Positions 35,755 through 44,638 are shown, counted from the first letter of the stretch. The stretch is 64,000 nucleotides of DNA from Achromobacter ruhlandii (GCF_902859695.1 NZ_CADIJL010000014.1:84527-148526); one strand, 5' to 3'. The notes: generated from the letters alone by a model not told the origin. A program made the numbers and translations.

Positions 35755-36387
35755 TCAGTTGCGGCTGGCGGTGGCCAGGCGCAGCGCCAGGGCCAGGAAC
35801 ACCGACCCCAGCACGTACTGCGGCCAGCGCGACAGGCGTTGGCGGCCGGCCCAGCGCCGGCTGAGCTGGTGCGCGGCCAGGATGACGGCGCCGTTGATGA
35901 ACAGGCCGATGACGTTGAGGATGGTGGCCAGCACCAGGATCTGCAGGGCCACCGAGCCGTCCTGCGGGCGCACGAACTGCGGGAACAGCGCCAGCACGAA
36001 CAGCGCCATCTTGGGGTTGAGCAGGTTGGTCAGCAGGCCTTGCAGGAAGACTTCGCGCACGGGCGAGCGGGCCCGGGCGGCATCGGGCATGTGCGACACG
36101 GGGCGCGAGCGGAACGCGCGCACGGCCAGGTACAGCAGGTAGAGCGCGCCGGCGAAGCGCACCGCGTCGTAGGCCATGGGCACCGCCACGAATAGCTGCG
36201 ACAGGCCGAAGGCCGCCAGCAGCGCGTGGCAGTAGGTGCCGGCCTGGATGCCGGCCAGCGAGGCGAAGCCGGCGACCCTGCCCTGCGCGGCGCTGCGCGA
36301 GGCGATCAGCAGCATGTCGGGGCCGGGCGTCATGGCCAGCGCGACGCAGGCGCCGCCAAAGAGGACGAGGGTGGCGGGGTCGAGCAT
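35755..36387 (-). CDS. LysE/RhtB family amino-acid exporter
   Basis: A 210-aa inner-membrane protein with six predicted helices and the LysE family N-terminal signature MTPGPDMLLI (residues ~19-28). A central NPKMALFVLALFPQF motif is also typical. It would export an amino acid or homoserine-lactone-like compound; the substrate is unknown. It lies 39 bp downstream of the DUF4189 gene on the same strand and may be co-transcribed with it. Confidence 0.9.
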   Translation of the reverse strand: MLDPATLVLFGGACVALAMTPGPDMLLIASRSAAQGRVAGFASLAGIQAGTYCHALLAAFGLSQLFVAVPMAYDAVRFAGALYLLYLAVRAFRSRPVSHMPDAARARSPVREVFLQGLLTNLLNPKMALFVLALFPQFVRPQDGSVALQILVLATILNVIGLFINGAVILAAHQLSRRWAGRQRLSRWPQYVLGSVFLALALRLATASRN

Positions 36388-36426
36388 GGAAGGTCCTTCG
36401 AGGGATGCGGGCCGGCGAGACGCCGA

Positions 36427-36951
36427 TTATTGAGCCGGCGGGGGCAGGCTGCAACCGGTGTAGAACGTTTGGCAGCTGGCGCCAGCGCCTTTCTCGCAGC
36501 TCTCCAAAGCGCGCATGCGGGCCAGTTCCTCGCTGGCGGCGGTGGCGGAATTGACCAGCACGCCGCTGCCTTGGGGCGACGGGCCATAGGCCACTGCCAC
36601 GCACTGGTCGTGATAGGTGGTGTTGATGACGCAGCGCGCGCCGCCCTTGGTGGCGCATTGGCCCAGCGCGTCTTTTTCGGCCTTGGCCTTGCTGGCCCGG
36701 TCGGCCGAGATGCCGATCGCGCCGGAGAGCGCGTCATAGGCCACGGCGCCCCAGCGCTGGGCGTCGCGCGAGGCGGGGGTGGACGCGGCGCCCGCGGCGG
36801 GCGCGATCTCCACGGGGATCGGCACGCATTGCTGGCCGGGCGTGCCGACGCTGGGTGCGTAGCCGTCGGGGCAGCCTTGTTCGGCTTGCGCCAGGGCGGC
36901 GTGCGAGAAATTCAGGGCGACGAGGAAGGAGGCAGTGATCAGGGTACGCAT
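36427..36951 (-). CDS. DUF4189 domain protein, exported
   Basis: 174 aa with a signal peptide (MRTLITASFLVALNFSHAALAQ cleaved around residue 22). The mature part has a DUF4189 domain: WGAVAYDALSGAIGIS, then conserved cysteines in QCATKGGARC and DQCVAVAYG. Some relatives are encoded near type VI or adhesion loci, but the function is not known. Its start is 8 bp after the isochorismatase stop, so the two are probably one operon. Confidence 0.85.
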   Translation of the reverse strand: MRTLITASFLVALNFSHAALAQAEQGCPDGYAPSVGTPGQQCVPIPVEIAPAAGAASTPASRDAQRWGAVAYDALSGAIGISADRASKAKAEKDALGQCATKGGARCVINTTYHDQCVAVAYGPSPQGSGVLVNSATAASEELARMRALESCEKGAGASCQTFYTGCSLPPPAQ

Positions 36952-36959
36952 GGGTCAAC

Positions 36960-37568
36960 TCATTCTTTGTGGTGCAGCCCGGGCCCGGCGGCGGTGGCCA
37001 GCAAGGACAGGGCATCGTCCAGGGAAAGCACCGTGGTGCGCGACTCGAAGGCGGTCGCGAACAGGTGGTCGTGCACGACCGGGTCGGGGTCGTAGCAACA
37101 GTCCTTGACGGTCAGCAGGCGGTAGTCGGCGTCGCTGGCGTGGGCGATGGACGACAGCATGACGCCGGTGGACGCGACGCCCACCATGATCAGGGTGTCG
37201 ATGCCCTGCGCCGATAGCCGGGGTTGCAGGTCGGTGCCGAAGAACACGCTGGCGCGGTGGGCGAGGATGATGGGTTCGTCGTTGCGCCGGCCGAGTTCGG
37301 GCGAGACGCGATCATGCACGAAGCGGCCCAACTGGCGGATGCCCTGCCCGTTCTTGTTGAGCGGGCTGACTTCCGGGTAGCCGGGACTGAAATGGATCTT
37401 GGCGAAGTAGATGCTCACACCGGCGCGGCGGGCGGCGTCGCATAGCTGCCGCGTGTTGGCCAGCAGCGTGGGGGCGACCGACGGAAACAGGTCCATGATG
37501 TCGGTCTGGTAGTGCATGACCAGCAGGGCGCTGCGCGCCGGGGTGATGGCCAGGGGCTGGGAGGTCAT
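36960..37568 (-). CDS. Isochorismatase-family cysteine hydrolase
   Basis: A 202-aa hydrolase. The family features are an early aspartate region (SALLVMHYQTDIMD), a lysine in the middle, and the loop GVASTGVMLSSIAHASD, where most relatives have a catalytic Cys in a TNVCV-type motif. Here Ser/Gly occupy the usual Cys position, so classic amidase activity is doubtful. The frame is open to 37595, but GGAG upstream of the ATG at 37568 is the better start. A decayed copy of its 3' end is found at 38862-38955. Confidence 0.8.
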   Translation of the reverse strand: MTSQPLAITPARSALLVMHYQTDIMDLFPSVAPTLLANTRQLCDAARRAGVSIYFAKIHFSPGYPEVSPLNKNGQGIRQLGRFVHDRVSPELGRRNDEPIILAHRASVFFGTDLQPRLSAQGIDTLIMVGVASTGVMLSSIAHASDADYRLLTVKDCCYDPDPVVHDHLFATAFESRTTVLSLDDALSLLATAAGPGLHHKE

Positions 37569-37681
37569 GGTTCGCTCCGTGAAGAGGGTCTGCATGACCT
37601 GTCAGTGTAGCGGCAGTCGCGGGAGGGGTTGGGCGGGCGGCGGCGCGGGCCGGGGGGCCGGCGCGCCTGCCGCGTCATCGT

Positions 37682-38584
37682 TTACTTCTCGGTGTACTTC
37701 TTGCCTGCTTCGTCGTAGACGTAGCTGACCGCGTCGGCGGGGCCCAGTTTGCGGGTCTTGCCCGGGCCGGAGATTTCGGTGCCGCTGGGGGTGACGGTCA
37801 GGCGCGGCATGTCGCTGCCGTTCTGCGCGGTGAAGGTCAGCTTGCCGGTCTTGGCGACGCAGGGCATGACGTCGCCGTCGGCGCAGGCGGCGCTGTTGTC
37901 GTCGCCGGTGAGAATGCTGCCCAGGTAGGTCCAGACCTTGTCCTTGAGCTCGTCGCGCGGGCCGGGGTTGAAGACGAACAGGGCGTAGCCTTCGAAGCTG
38001 GTGCCGTTGTCAAAGCCCTGGGTCGGCACGGCCAGCAGCAGCTTGCCTTCCGGGGTCCGGTAGTCGAGCGGCTTGCGGCCGGGGTCCACGGCTTCGGCCC
38101 GTTCGTAGGCGCCGAACATGCCGATGGTGTGCTCCATGCCGCGGAACTTCCAGGGGCGTTCGGCGCTGGAGCCGGTCAGGGTGAAGGTGGCTTCGGCCAG
38201 GTTGACCTGGGTTTCGGGGCCGGCTTCGTCTTCGCCGGGCTTGCCGTATTTTTCGCGGGTGTCCCAGGTGAACCCGGTGAAGTATTGCGTGCCGTTCAGT
38301 TCGAAGGCGTGGCCGAACCAGTAGGTGGCGACGCTGCCGTTGGCGACTTCGTACGAGTCGGCGCCCTTGCCGTCGATCTGGTAGATGGCGTACATCACCG
38401 TGGGGGCATCGGGCGGGGTGACGGCGGTGGCGGCGCCCTGGACGGCATCTAGGCGCGGCTTGGTGGCGGCGGGCTCGGCGGCTACGGCCGGGGCGAATAC
38501 CGCGGCCAGGGCGGTGGTGCACAGGCCGGCGACGGCGGTACGCAGGTGGCGGGAGGAAAAGTGGGCGCTCAGACGGGTGTACAT
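37682..38584 (-). CDS. Exported protein of unknown function
   Basis: A 300-aa protein with a signal peptide (basic MYTRLSAHFSSRHLR, a hydrophobic core to ~35, cleavage after AVAA). The mature part is beta-rich with no recognised family; VMYAIYQIDGKGADSYEV (~65-82) and TFTLTGSS are notable strings. It ends near a GC-rich gap before the isochorismatase gene. A short decayed copy of residues ~62-80 is found at 39840-39905. The 71-bp repeat at 38712-38782 lies 130-200 bp upstream and probably holds the promoter. The frame is open to 38830 but the signal peptide fixes the start. Confidence 0.7.
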   Translation of the reverse strand: MYTRLSAHFSSRHLRTAVAGLCTTALAAVFAPAVAAEPAATKPRLDAVQGAATAVTPPDAPTVMYAIYQIDGKGADSYEVANGSVATYWFGHAFELNGTQYFTGFTWDTREKYGKPGEDEAGPETQVNLAEATFTLTGSSAERPWKFRGMEHTIGMFGAYERAEAVDPGRKPLDYRTPEGKLLLAVPTQGFDNGTSFEGYALFVFNPGPRDELKDKVWTYLGSILTGDDNSAACADGDVMPCVAKTGKLTFTAQNGSDMPRLTVTPSGTEISGPGKTRKLGPADAVSYVYDEAGKKYTEK

Positions 38585-38711
38585 GTTGGATATCTTCTTG
38601 TCGGACTCGTGAAAAGTGCCTTGTGCTTGCCTGCCCTTGCAATGGGTTGCAAGAGGGTACCCTCCCGGGAGACGGCCCGGATCTTCAGTACCGCCAGCGG
38701 CTTGGCGCAAT

Positions 38712-38782
38712 GTGCGGCGCCATGTTAGTGGGCCGTCCGGTTGCGCGTCGGACAGCAGTTTGCCAATTGTGTCGGACTGCAA
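38712..38782 (-). promoter_or_regulatory. 71-bp upstream element, copy A
   Basis: Read on the minus strand it has two GTCCGAC heptamers 24 bp apart flanking TTGGCAAA. A second copy is at 39929-39999. It lies upstream of the exported-protein gene at 38584. It is inferred to be a promoter-operator region; the nearby MocR regulator is a candidate binder. Confidence 0.45.
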
Positions 38783-38861
38783 TAACCGGGCATGGCTCAG
38801 GGAGCGCGCGCCAGTACTGGCCGCCGGCATCCGTGTGCATCCCGGTGTTGTCAGGCCCGCA

Positions 38862-38955
38862 ACGACAAGGCGTGATCCCGCGACAGCACGTTCGTGCGCG
38901 AGGCGAAGGCCGTGGCAAAAAGAGGCTCTTGTACGACCGGGTCAGGATCCCGTAG
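38862..38955 (-). pseudogene. Remnant of an isochorismatase 3' end
   Basis: Reads DPDPVVQEPLFATAFASRTN and then LSRDHALSL, clearly matching the C-terminus of the intact gene at 36960-37100. No 5' part remains, and the lipoprotein gene begins 5 bp further along. A relic of a local duplication. Confidence 0.7.
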
Positions 38956-38960
38956 CCAGC

Positions 38961-39407
38961 CTAGAAGAACGGCATACGCGCCTTCATCATGTCGCAAGAG
39001 TCGCGATCGCCGGTTTCGAAACGGCTCCCGTAGATGATGCCATCGGCATTCACGTTCAAGTAAACGGTACACCTGGTCGTGGGCCGTGGCACGTAGTGGT
39101 ATGTTGTCATCGAGAACGGCGTCCTACCTTGCGGGGTTTCAAGCACGCCTTCGGTTTTCTTCTCGATCCTGGTGGAGCTGTTGTAGGGCTCGGATTCCCA
39201 TACCCACAAGCTTGCTCCCTTTAAGGGGTCGTCTTCCCTTTCCGCACTAAGGGGCTTGAGGTAGTTCCTGGACTTCGGCGGCCCCAGCCGCGCCTCGACC
39301 TTCGACACCGGCATGCCATGCAGTGTGTCGAGCACATTCTCCATGGGGAGAAAGATCGTGCAGCCGCTGATTATTCCGAGTAATGCCAACCCCGCAATTC
39401 GCTTCAT
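38961..39407 (-). CDS. Putative lipoprotein, unknown family
   Basis: 148 aa with a lipoprotein signal: MKRIAGLALLGIISGC has a plausible lipobox (IISGC, Cys16). The mature part starts TIFLPMENVLDTLHGM and includes KVEARLGPPKSR, a short segment that recalls SmpA/OmlA-like outer-membrane lipoproteins. It may be an outer-membrane-associated assembly or stress protein, which is speculative. The GC is lower than that of its neighbours. Confidence 0.7.
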   Translation of the reverse strand: MKRIAGLALLGIISGCTIFLPMENVLDTLHGMPVSKVEARLGPPKSRNYLKPLSAEREDDPLKGASLWVWESEPYNSSTRIEKKTEGVLETPQGRTPFSMTTYHYVPRPTTRCTVYLNVNADGIIYGSRFETGDRDSCDMMKARMPFF

Positions 39408-40025
39408 CTGGTTTTCTCTGGATGGACAATGATCGTCTGCGTCCTTGAATCAATGCACCGTGTTGCGTATTTTCTGAGTAGAAGTGCCCCGATTATGCAC
39501 AGAAAAAAGTGGGTGACTGACGGCGCAGGCTTGTCGCATGTGATTGACTTATTTCACCGCATTTCCCGGCGCGTATAGACACGTAGATTATCGGCATTGC
39601 GCCGGATTAAAGCACGCCAATCTCAGTCCATCGGCAGTCTGTAGCGGGCGCAGTTGTGCTGATCAAGCACGCGAAGCTCTTACACCAGCAGCGGGCGGAA
39701 GGCTTGTGCATCATCTTCGGACAAAGCCAACGCCGCCATGGCGGCATCAATCGTGTCGCGTTCACGGACCACGTGGCTGATCGCTTCGTGGCGCCGCCGT
39801 GGCGGTAGGACATGCGCTTGATCGCCTGTTGGGCGCACTAGGAATCGGCGCGCTTGCCGTCGATCTGGTAGGTGTAATAGAGCACGGTGGCCGCGTCGTC
39901 CGGGGGCCCGCTGGCGGCATGTCGCCTGGTGCGGCGCCACCTTAGTGGGGCCGGGTGGCATGCGCCGGACAACTATTTGCCAAGTGTGCCGGACTGCAAG
40001 CTGCGGGGCGGATGGGCTGGATCCG
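39408..40025. other. Decayed gene region with repeat copy B
   Basis: 618 bp with no intact gene. Read on the minus strand, 39840-39905 encodes AATVLYYTYQIDGKRADS, matching the exported protein (VMYAIYQIDGKGADS). Positions 39929-39999 are copy B of the 71-bp upstream element, with GTCCGGC in both heptamers. A run of 30-odd codons at 39680-39790 (RERDTIDAAMAALALSEDDA) looks coding but is cut off. Together this is an eroded duplicate of the 37.7-38.8 kb unit, with the signal-peptide region deleted. Confidence 0.6.
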
Positions 40026-41357
40026 CTATCTGTCCGTCTGGTCCACCACCACCCGCGCCACCGCTTCCAGCGCTCGCCGCAATGTCTCCAGGTCGACGGA
40101 GCCCAGCGCCAGCCGGATCGCGTGCGGCACGTGCGCGACGGCGAAGGGATGAGCCGTGGAGACGGCGATGCGTTCGCGCATCAGCGCCATGGCGATGGCG
40201 TCGGCGCGCACTTCCGGCGCCAGCGGCAGCCAGACGAAGTATGACGAGGGATGGGCGACCGGATGCAGCGGCCCCAGGATCTGCGCGGCGATGCGTTGGC
40301 GCTGCGCGGCATCGCGGCACTTCTCGGTCTCGAGCCGCCGCACGGTGCCGTCTTCGAACCAGCCCTGGACGATCGCCGTCAGGGTGGCGGGCGTGTTCCA
40401 GGTGGTGGCGCGGATGGCGCGTTCCAGCTTGGGAATCCAGGCTGGCGGCGCGCTGACCGAGCCGACGCGCAGGCCGGTGGCGACGCTTTTGGACAGGCTC
40501 GACACGTAGAGCGTGGCCTCGGGCGCCAGGGCCGCCAGCGGCGGCGGCGCGTCTTCGGCGAGGAAGGCGTAGGCGCCGTCCTCGATCAGCATCAGGCCGT
40601 GGCGGCGCGCCAATGCCACCAAGGCCTCGCGCCAGGCCATGCCGGCGACCCAGCCTAGCGGGTTGTGCAGGGTCGGCATGGTGTAGACCGCCTGCACGCG
40701 CCGCCGGCGGCAGAGGTCGGCCAGCGCATCCAGGTCCATGCCGTCGTCGGCGGCGGGCACGGGCGCCAGTTCCAGCCGCGAGAACTCCGCCGCCAGCTTG
40801 AAGCCGGGGTAGGTCAGCGCGTCCACGGCCACCACGTCGCCCGGTTCGAACAGCGCCATGGCGGCGATGGTCAGGCCGTGCTGCGCGCCGCTGACGAGCA
40901 GGGTCGAGGCGGCGCTTGCCGTAAGGCCCCGATGGGCCAGGTGCGCGGCGGCGGCGGCGCGTTCGGGGTCGCTACCGCCATGCGGGCGGTAGCGCAGCAA
41001 GGCGTCGGCGTCGCCTTTGGCGGCCAGCCGGCGCAAGGCGCTGCGGTACAGCGCGGCCTGGCCCGGCAGGGTCGGCGAATTGAAGGTCAGTTCGGTGGTG
41101 TCGTCGTTCCAGGCGCGCAGGTCGATGCCGTGGCCGCGCGGCAGCGCCTCTTTGACGAAGGTGCCGCGGCCGGATTCGCCGCTGACCAGGCCCATGGTCT
41201 GCAGCTCGGCGTAGACGCGGGTGGCCGTCATCAGCGCCAGGCCTTCGCGCGCCGCCAGTTCGCGGTGCGTGGGCAGGCGCGTGCCGGGCGGCAGGCGGCC
41301 GCCGCGGATGTCGGCCGCCAGTTGATCCACCAACTGCTTGTAGCGCGACGCGGGCAT
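40026..41357 (-). CDS. MocR-type PLP-dependent transcriptional regulator
   Basis: A 443-aa GntR-MocR protein. An N-terminal winged helix (RYKQLVDQLAADIRGGRLPPG, 5 onward, to ~70) is linked to an aminotransferase-like domain. The PLP lysine lies in VSSLSKSVATGLRVG. Such regulators sense PLP, pyridoxal or an amino-acid adduct and usually act on a divergent neighbour. Here that is the TSUP permease 114 bp away; the exported-protein unit with paired GTCCGRC boxes is also close. No PdxS/PdxT or pdxK is nearby, so a PdxR role is not supported. Confidence 0.88.
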   Translation of the reverse strand: MPASRYKQLVDQLAADIRGGRLPPGTRLPTHRELAAREGLALMTATRVYAELQTMGLVSGESGRGTFVKEALPRGHGIDLRAWNDDTTELTFNSPTLPGQAALYRSALRRLAAKGDADALLRYRPHGGSDPERAAAAAHLAHRGLTASAASTLLVSGAQHGLTIAAMALFEPGDVVAVDALTYPGFKLAAEFSRLELAPVPAADDGMDLDALADLCRRRRVQAVYTMPTLHNPLGWVAGMAWREALVALARRHGLMLIEDGAYAFLAEDAPPPLAALAPEATLYVSSLSKSVATGLRVGSVSAPPAWIPKLERAIRATTWNTPATLTAIVQGWFEDGTVRRLETEKCRDAAQRQRIAAQILGPLHPVAHPSSYFVWLPLAPEVRADAIAMALMRERIAVSTAHPFAVAHVPHAIRLALGSVDLETLRRALEAVARVVVDQTDR

Positions 41358-41422
41358 GGCGAAAGCGTATCCAGGACGATTATTTTGATGGGCAGATTAT
41401 CCGGCCTAGGATGGCGTCACAC

Positions 41423-41444
41423 AACGCCGCGCGGCGGCGTTTTT
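41423..41444 (+). terminator. Terminator-like hairpin in the TSUP leader
   Basis: 8-bp stem (aacgccgc / gcggcgtt), 3-nt loop, then a T-run of five, 28 bp ahead of the permease start. An AT-rich putative -10 (AGATTAT, ~41391) lies upstream. If the promoter is there, the hairpin is in the mRNA leader and could act as an attenuator. Confidence 0.6.
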
Positions 41445-41471
41445 CAATGTCTGCTTCTGTCTTGCCGGGCC

Positions 41472-42239
41472 ATGGATCTGAATTTCTACGTTGTTGCGAT
41501 GTCGCTGCTTGCCGTCGGGGTGATCGGTTTCATGAAGGGGGCGTTTGGCGGCGGGTTCGCCATCATCGGCATTCCGCTGATGGCGCTGGTGATGGACCCG
41601 ATCACGGCCGGCAGCGTGCTGGCGCCGGTGTTCGTGGCGATGGATCTGTTCGCCCTGCGCTACTGGAAGCCGCGCACCTGGTCGCGGCCGGACCTGGCGT
41701 GGCTGGTGCCGGGTTTGCTGGTAGGCGTCGCCGCGGGCTATGTGGTGCTGCGGCATGTCGACCGCCATTTCGTCGAAGTGTTGATGGCCGTGACGACGTT
41801 GCTGTTCGCCTGGCTGTGGTGGCGCGGCGGCGCATCGGTGACGGTGCGGCCGCGTTCCAGCGGCAAGGCCTTGCTGGCGGGCGGCGCGTCCGGCATCACG
41901 ACGATGGTGGCGCACTCGGGCGGGCCGCCGCTGGCCATGTACTTGTTGCCGCTGGGCCTGTCCAAGGAAGTCTATGGCGGCACCACCAGCATGTTCTTCA
42001 CCATCGGCAATCTGCTCAAGGCCGGGCCGTGGCTGGCGGTGGCCGACCTGTCGCGCGGCTACTGGAGCCTGGTGGCCATGAGCCTGCCGGCGGCGTTCGT
42101 GGGGGTCTGGGCGGGGTGGCGGCTGCATCACCGCTTGAACCAGGCGCAGATGTACCGGCTGTGCTACGGGCTGCTGGTGGTGACGGCGGTGAAGCTGCTG
42201 TGGGACGGCATCGCGGGGTACGTCACGGCGCCGTCCTAG
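41472..42239 (+). CDS. TSUP/TauE-family permease
   Basis: A 255-aa inner-membrane protein with about eight helices in the two-half arrangement of the sulfite exporter TauE/SafE family. The first half has GFMKGAFGGGFAIIGIP (18-34), the repeat half has GGASGITTMVAHSGGPP. Substrates of the family include sulfite, sulfoacetate and organosulfur compounds; not determinable here. The ATG at 41472 is the first methionine before the hydrophobic region. It is divergent from the MocR regulator, which is its probable controller. Confidence 0.88.
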   Translation: MDLNFYVVAMSLLAVGVIGFMKGAFGGGFAIIGIPLMALVMDPITAGSVLAPVFVAMDLFALRYWKPRTWSRPDLAWLVPGLLVGVAAGYVVLRHVDRHFVEVLMAVTTLLFAWLWWRGGASVTVRPRSSGKALLAGGASGITTMVAHSGGPPLAMYLLPLGLSKEVYGGTTSMFFTIGNLLKAGPWLAVADLSRGYWSLVAMSLPAAFVGVWAGWRLHHRLNQAQMYRLCYGLLVVTAVKLLWDGIAGYVTAPS

Positions 42240-42309
42240 AATGGTGCATTCGGCGGCGACGCCCGCCGCACTTTCGCCAGCGCGCCGCGCCCCAGGAGGA
42301 TTCGCCGTC

Positions 42310-43371
42310 ATGGACTTCACCCCGTTGCCTTCGGACCAGGACGCCCTGCGTCGTTCGCTCGACGCCACCGATCTGCCAGCCGGCGTGATCTCCCGACTGC
42401 TGGAACAGGCGCGTCCCGCGCTGGTGCTGGCGACCACCGCCTGCGAGGAGGGCGCGATCCCCCTGGGCGCCAGCAAGATCGGCGGACGCCCGGACCTGCC
42501 GCGCGGCATGGCCTGGCCGACGCGGCCGGCCTATCCGGACGCGAACGAGCGCGCCGCCGGCCATCGCAAGGAGGCCGAGCGCCTGCTGGCGGACTCGAAG
42601 AAAAAAGGATCGTGGATGACGCCGGCGCAGGGCGAGCGTTTCAGCGCGGATGCCCGCGCCCGGGCGGATGCGGTGGAAACGGCGTTTCCGCTGACGTTCC
42701 TTGGGCAGTTCGATCTGGCCGCGTTGTCGCGGGAAGCGGGATTCGACGCCGCGCTGCCGCGCGAGGGCCGGCTGCTGGTGTTCTACGATTTTCTGGAACA
42801 GGCCGAGAGCTTTACGCCGGCGGCTTCGGTGGGCTGGCGCGTGCTGTGGGACACCACGCCCGCGGCGGCGCTGGACCGGGCGCCGGTGCCGCGTGCGCTG
42901 GCCTCGCTGTCGGACGACGAATGGACCTGCGTGTTCCGCGCGGCGCCGGTCTCGGCCCGCACGGTGCTGACGCCGATCGGTGTCGATGACGCGGGCTGGG
43001 ATGCGTTTGCCCTGGAGGACGACGAGGCCTACGAAAGCTACCAGGATTGGCGGTCGCGGTTCGGCACGCCGGACATGGATGGCCGCGACAACCATCAGCT
43101 CGGCGGCTATCCACAGTCGTTGCAGAATGGCATGCAGGCCACTTGCCAGCTGGTGTCGCACGGCCTGGATTGCGGCGGCAGCGCGGTCTGGCGCAGTGAG
43201 GCCGCGCAGGCCCTGTTGCCGGGGGCGCGGGACTGGCGCCTGGTGTTGCAGATCGGCGCCGACCCGCACGCCGGCATTCCGCAGCCGGGCGCCTATTACG
43301 TGCTGATGCGCGAGCAGGATATCGCGGCGCGCCGGTTCGACCTGGCGCGTGTCACGTATCAATGCGACTAG
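42310..43371 (+). CDS. DUF1963 (YwqG-like) protein
   Basis: A 353-aa soluble protein with the DUF1963 pattern: SKIGGRPDLPRGMAWP, then FLGQFDLAAL, LLVFYDF and HQLGGYPQSLQ. Proteins of this family are often annotated as YwqG-like; their biochemical function is unknown. The frame is open to 42241 but the ATG at 42310 has AGGAGG 10 bp upstream. It is convergent with the MFS gene; 34 bp separate their stops. It lies 70 bp downstream of the TSUP gene. Confidence 0.88.
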   Translation: MDFTPLPSDQDALRRSLDATDLPAGVISRLLEQARPALVLATTACEEGAIPLGASKIGGRPDLPRGMAWPTRPAYPDANERAAGHRKEAERLLADSKKKGSWMTPAQGERFSADARARADAVETAFPLTFLGQFDLAALSREAGFDAALPREGRLLVFYDFLEQAESFTPAASVGWRVLWDTTPAAALDRAPVPRALASLSDDEWTCVFRAAPVSARTVLTPIGVDDAGWDAFALEDDEAYESYQDWRSRFGTPDMDGRDNHQLGGYPQSLQNGMQATCQLVSHGLDCGGSAVWRSEAAQALLPGARDWRLVLQIGADPHAGIPQPGAYYVLMREQDIAARRFDLARVTYQCD

Positions 43372-43405
43372 CCGCCCGGACGCGCGCGTCGTGGCCCTTG
43401 CCGGG

Positions 43406-44638
43406 TCAGGCCGGTTCGGTTTCCGGATGCAGCGAACGTAGCCTGCGCAGTTCCGGGAACCAGTGCATCCACAGCCCCGCCACCGCGATGGTGCCCAGGC
43501 CGCCGACCACCACCGCCGGCACCGCGCCCAACAGCGCCGCCATCACGCCGGACTCGAATTCGCCCAACTGGTTGGAGGCGCCGACAAACAGCGTGTTGAC
43601 CGCGCTGACGCGGCCCAGCATGTGGTCGGGCGTGTTCAGCTGCACCAGCGACGAGCGCACCACCACGCTGATGGCGTCGGCCGCGCCCAGCACCACCAGC
43701 GCGCCCACCGAGAGCGGGATCGAGGTCGACAGGCCGAACACGGTGGTGGCCAGGCCGAACAGGATCAGCGCGCCGAACAGCAGGCGGCCGACGTGCTCGC
43801 CCAGGCTCAGCCGCGCCAGCGTCAGCGACATCAGCATGGCGCCACAGGCCGGCGCGGCGCGCAGCGCGCCCAGGGCCCACGGACCGGCGTTGAGAATGTC
43901 CTTGGCGAAGATCGGCAGCAGCGCCGTGGCGCCGCCCAGCAGCACCGCGAACAGGTCCAGCGACAGCGTGCCCAGCAGAATGCGGCGCTGGAAGATGAAG
44001 GTGATGCCCGCGAACAGCGTGCGCCAGGTGGTCGGCTCCCTGCGCGGCGGGGCGCGGTCGATCGACATGCTGGCGATGCAGGCGAAGCCGCACAGGTACA
44101 GCGCCGCCGCCACGCAGTAGATCCACCCTGCCCCCAGGCCATAGCCGATGCCGCCCAGCGCCGGGCCGGCGATCTGCGCGATCTGGCCGCCGGAGGACGA
44201 CAGCGCGGTGGCGCGCGGCAGCCATTCGCGCGGCACGATGGCCGGAATCAGCGTGGTCAGCGTGGGCGCCTCGAAGGCGCGCGCCGAGCTCATGATGATG
44301 AGGGTGGCGTAGATCAGCGTCTTGCCGCCGACGCCATGCAGCGCCGCGATCGCCAGCAGCAGCGTGGCCAGGGTCTCGACCGCCATGCAGATGGCGACGA
44401 TCTTGCGGCGGTCGTAGCGGTCGGCCACATGGCCGACCACCAGCGTCAGCGCCGCCATCGGCAGGAACTGCGCCAGCCCGATCAGGCCCAGGTCGAGCGC
44501 GCTGCCCGACAGCGCGTAGATCTGCCAGCCCACCGCCACCGAGACGATCTGGAAGGCCAGCGACGCGCCGATGCGCGCGAACAGGAAGTGCAGGAAGGCG
44601 GGTCGGTAAAGCGGACTGGGCGAGTCGGGGGCGGGCAT
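43406..44638 (-). CDS. MFS transporter, EntS-like
   Basis: A 410-aa protein with about 12 helices. The motif A sequence VGHVADRYDRRK between helices 2 and 3 (residues ~65-76) is intact, and the general layout is that of MFS_3 (EntS-type) exporters. The substrate is unknown; there are no siderophore genes beside it. Monocistronic, convergent with DUF1963 and followed (upstream side) by the carboxylase operon in the same orientation across a 125-bp gap. Confidence 0.88.
   Translation of the reverse strand: MPAPDSPSPLYRPAFLHFLFARIGASLAFQIVSVAVGWQIYALSGSALDLGLIGLAQFLPMAALTLVVGHVADRYDRRKIVAICMAVETLATLLLAIAALHGVGGKTLIYATLIIMSSARAFEAPTLTTLIPAIVPREWLPRATALSSSGGQIAQIAGPALGGIGYGLGAGWIYCVAAALYLCGFACIASMSIDRAPPRREPTTWRTLFAGITFIFQRRILLGTLSLDLFAVLLGGATALLPIFAKDILNAGPWALGALRAAPACGAMLMSLTLARLSLGEHVGRLLFGALILFGLATTVFGLSTSIPLSVGALVVLGAADAISVVVRSSLVQLNTPDHMLGRVSAVNTLFVGASNQLGEFESGVMAALLGAVPAVVVGGLGTIAVAGLWMHWFPELRRLRSLHPETEPA

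Noticed and set aside
37682..38830. Longer form of the exported protein starting at 38830
   Set aside because: The added 82 residues precede a good signal peptide and run through the duplicated promoter element.
39680..39961. A 93-codon minus-strand frame in the decayed region
   Set aside because: It mixes an out-of-frame piece of the exported-protein duplicate with an unrelated fragment and has no start context; treated as debris.
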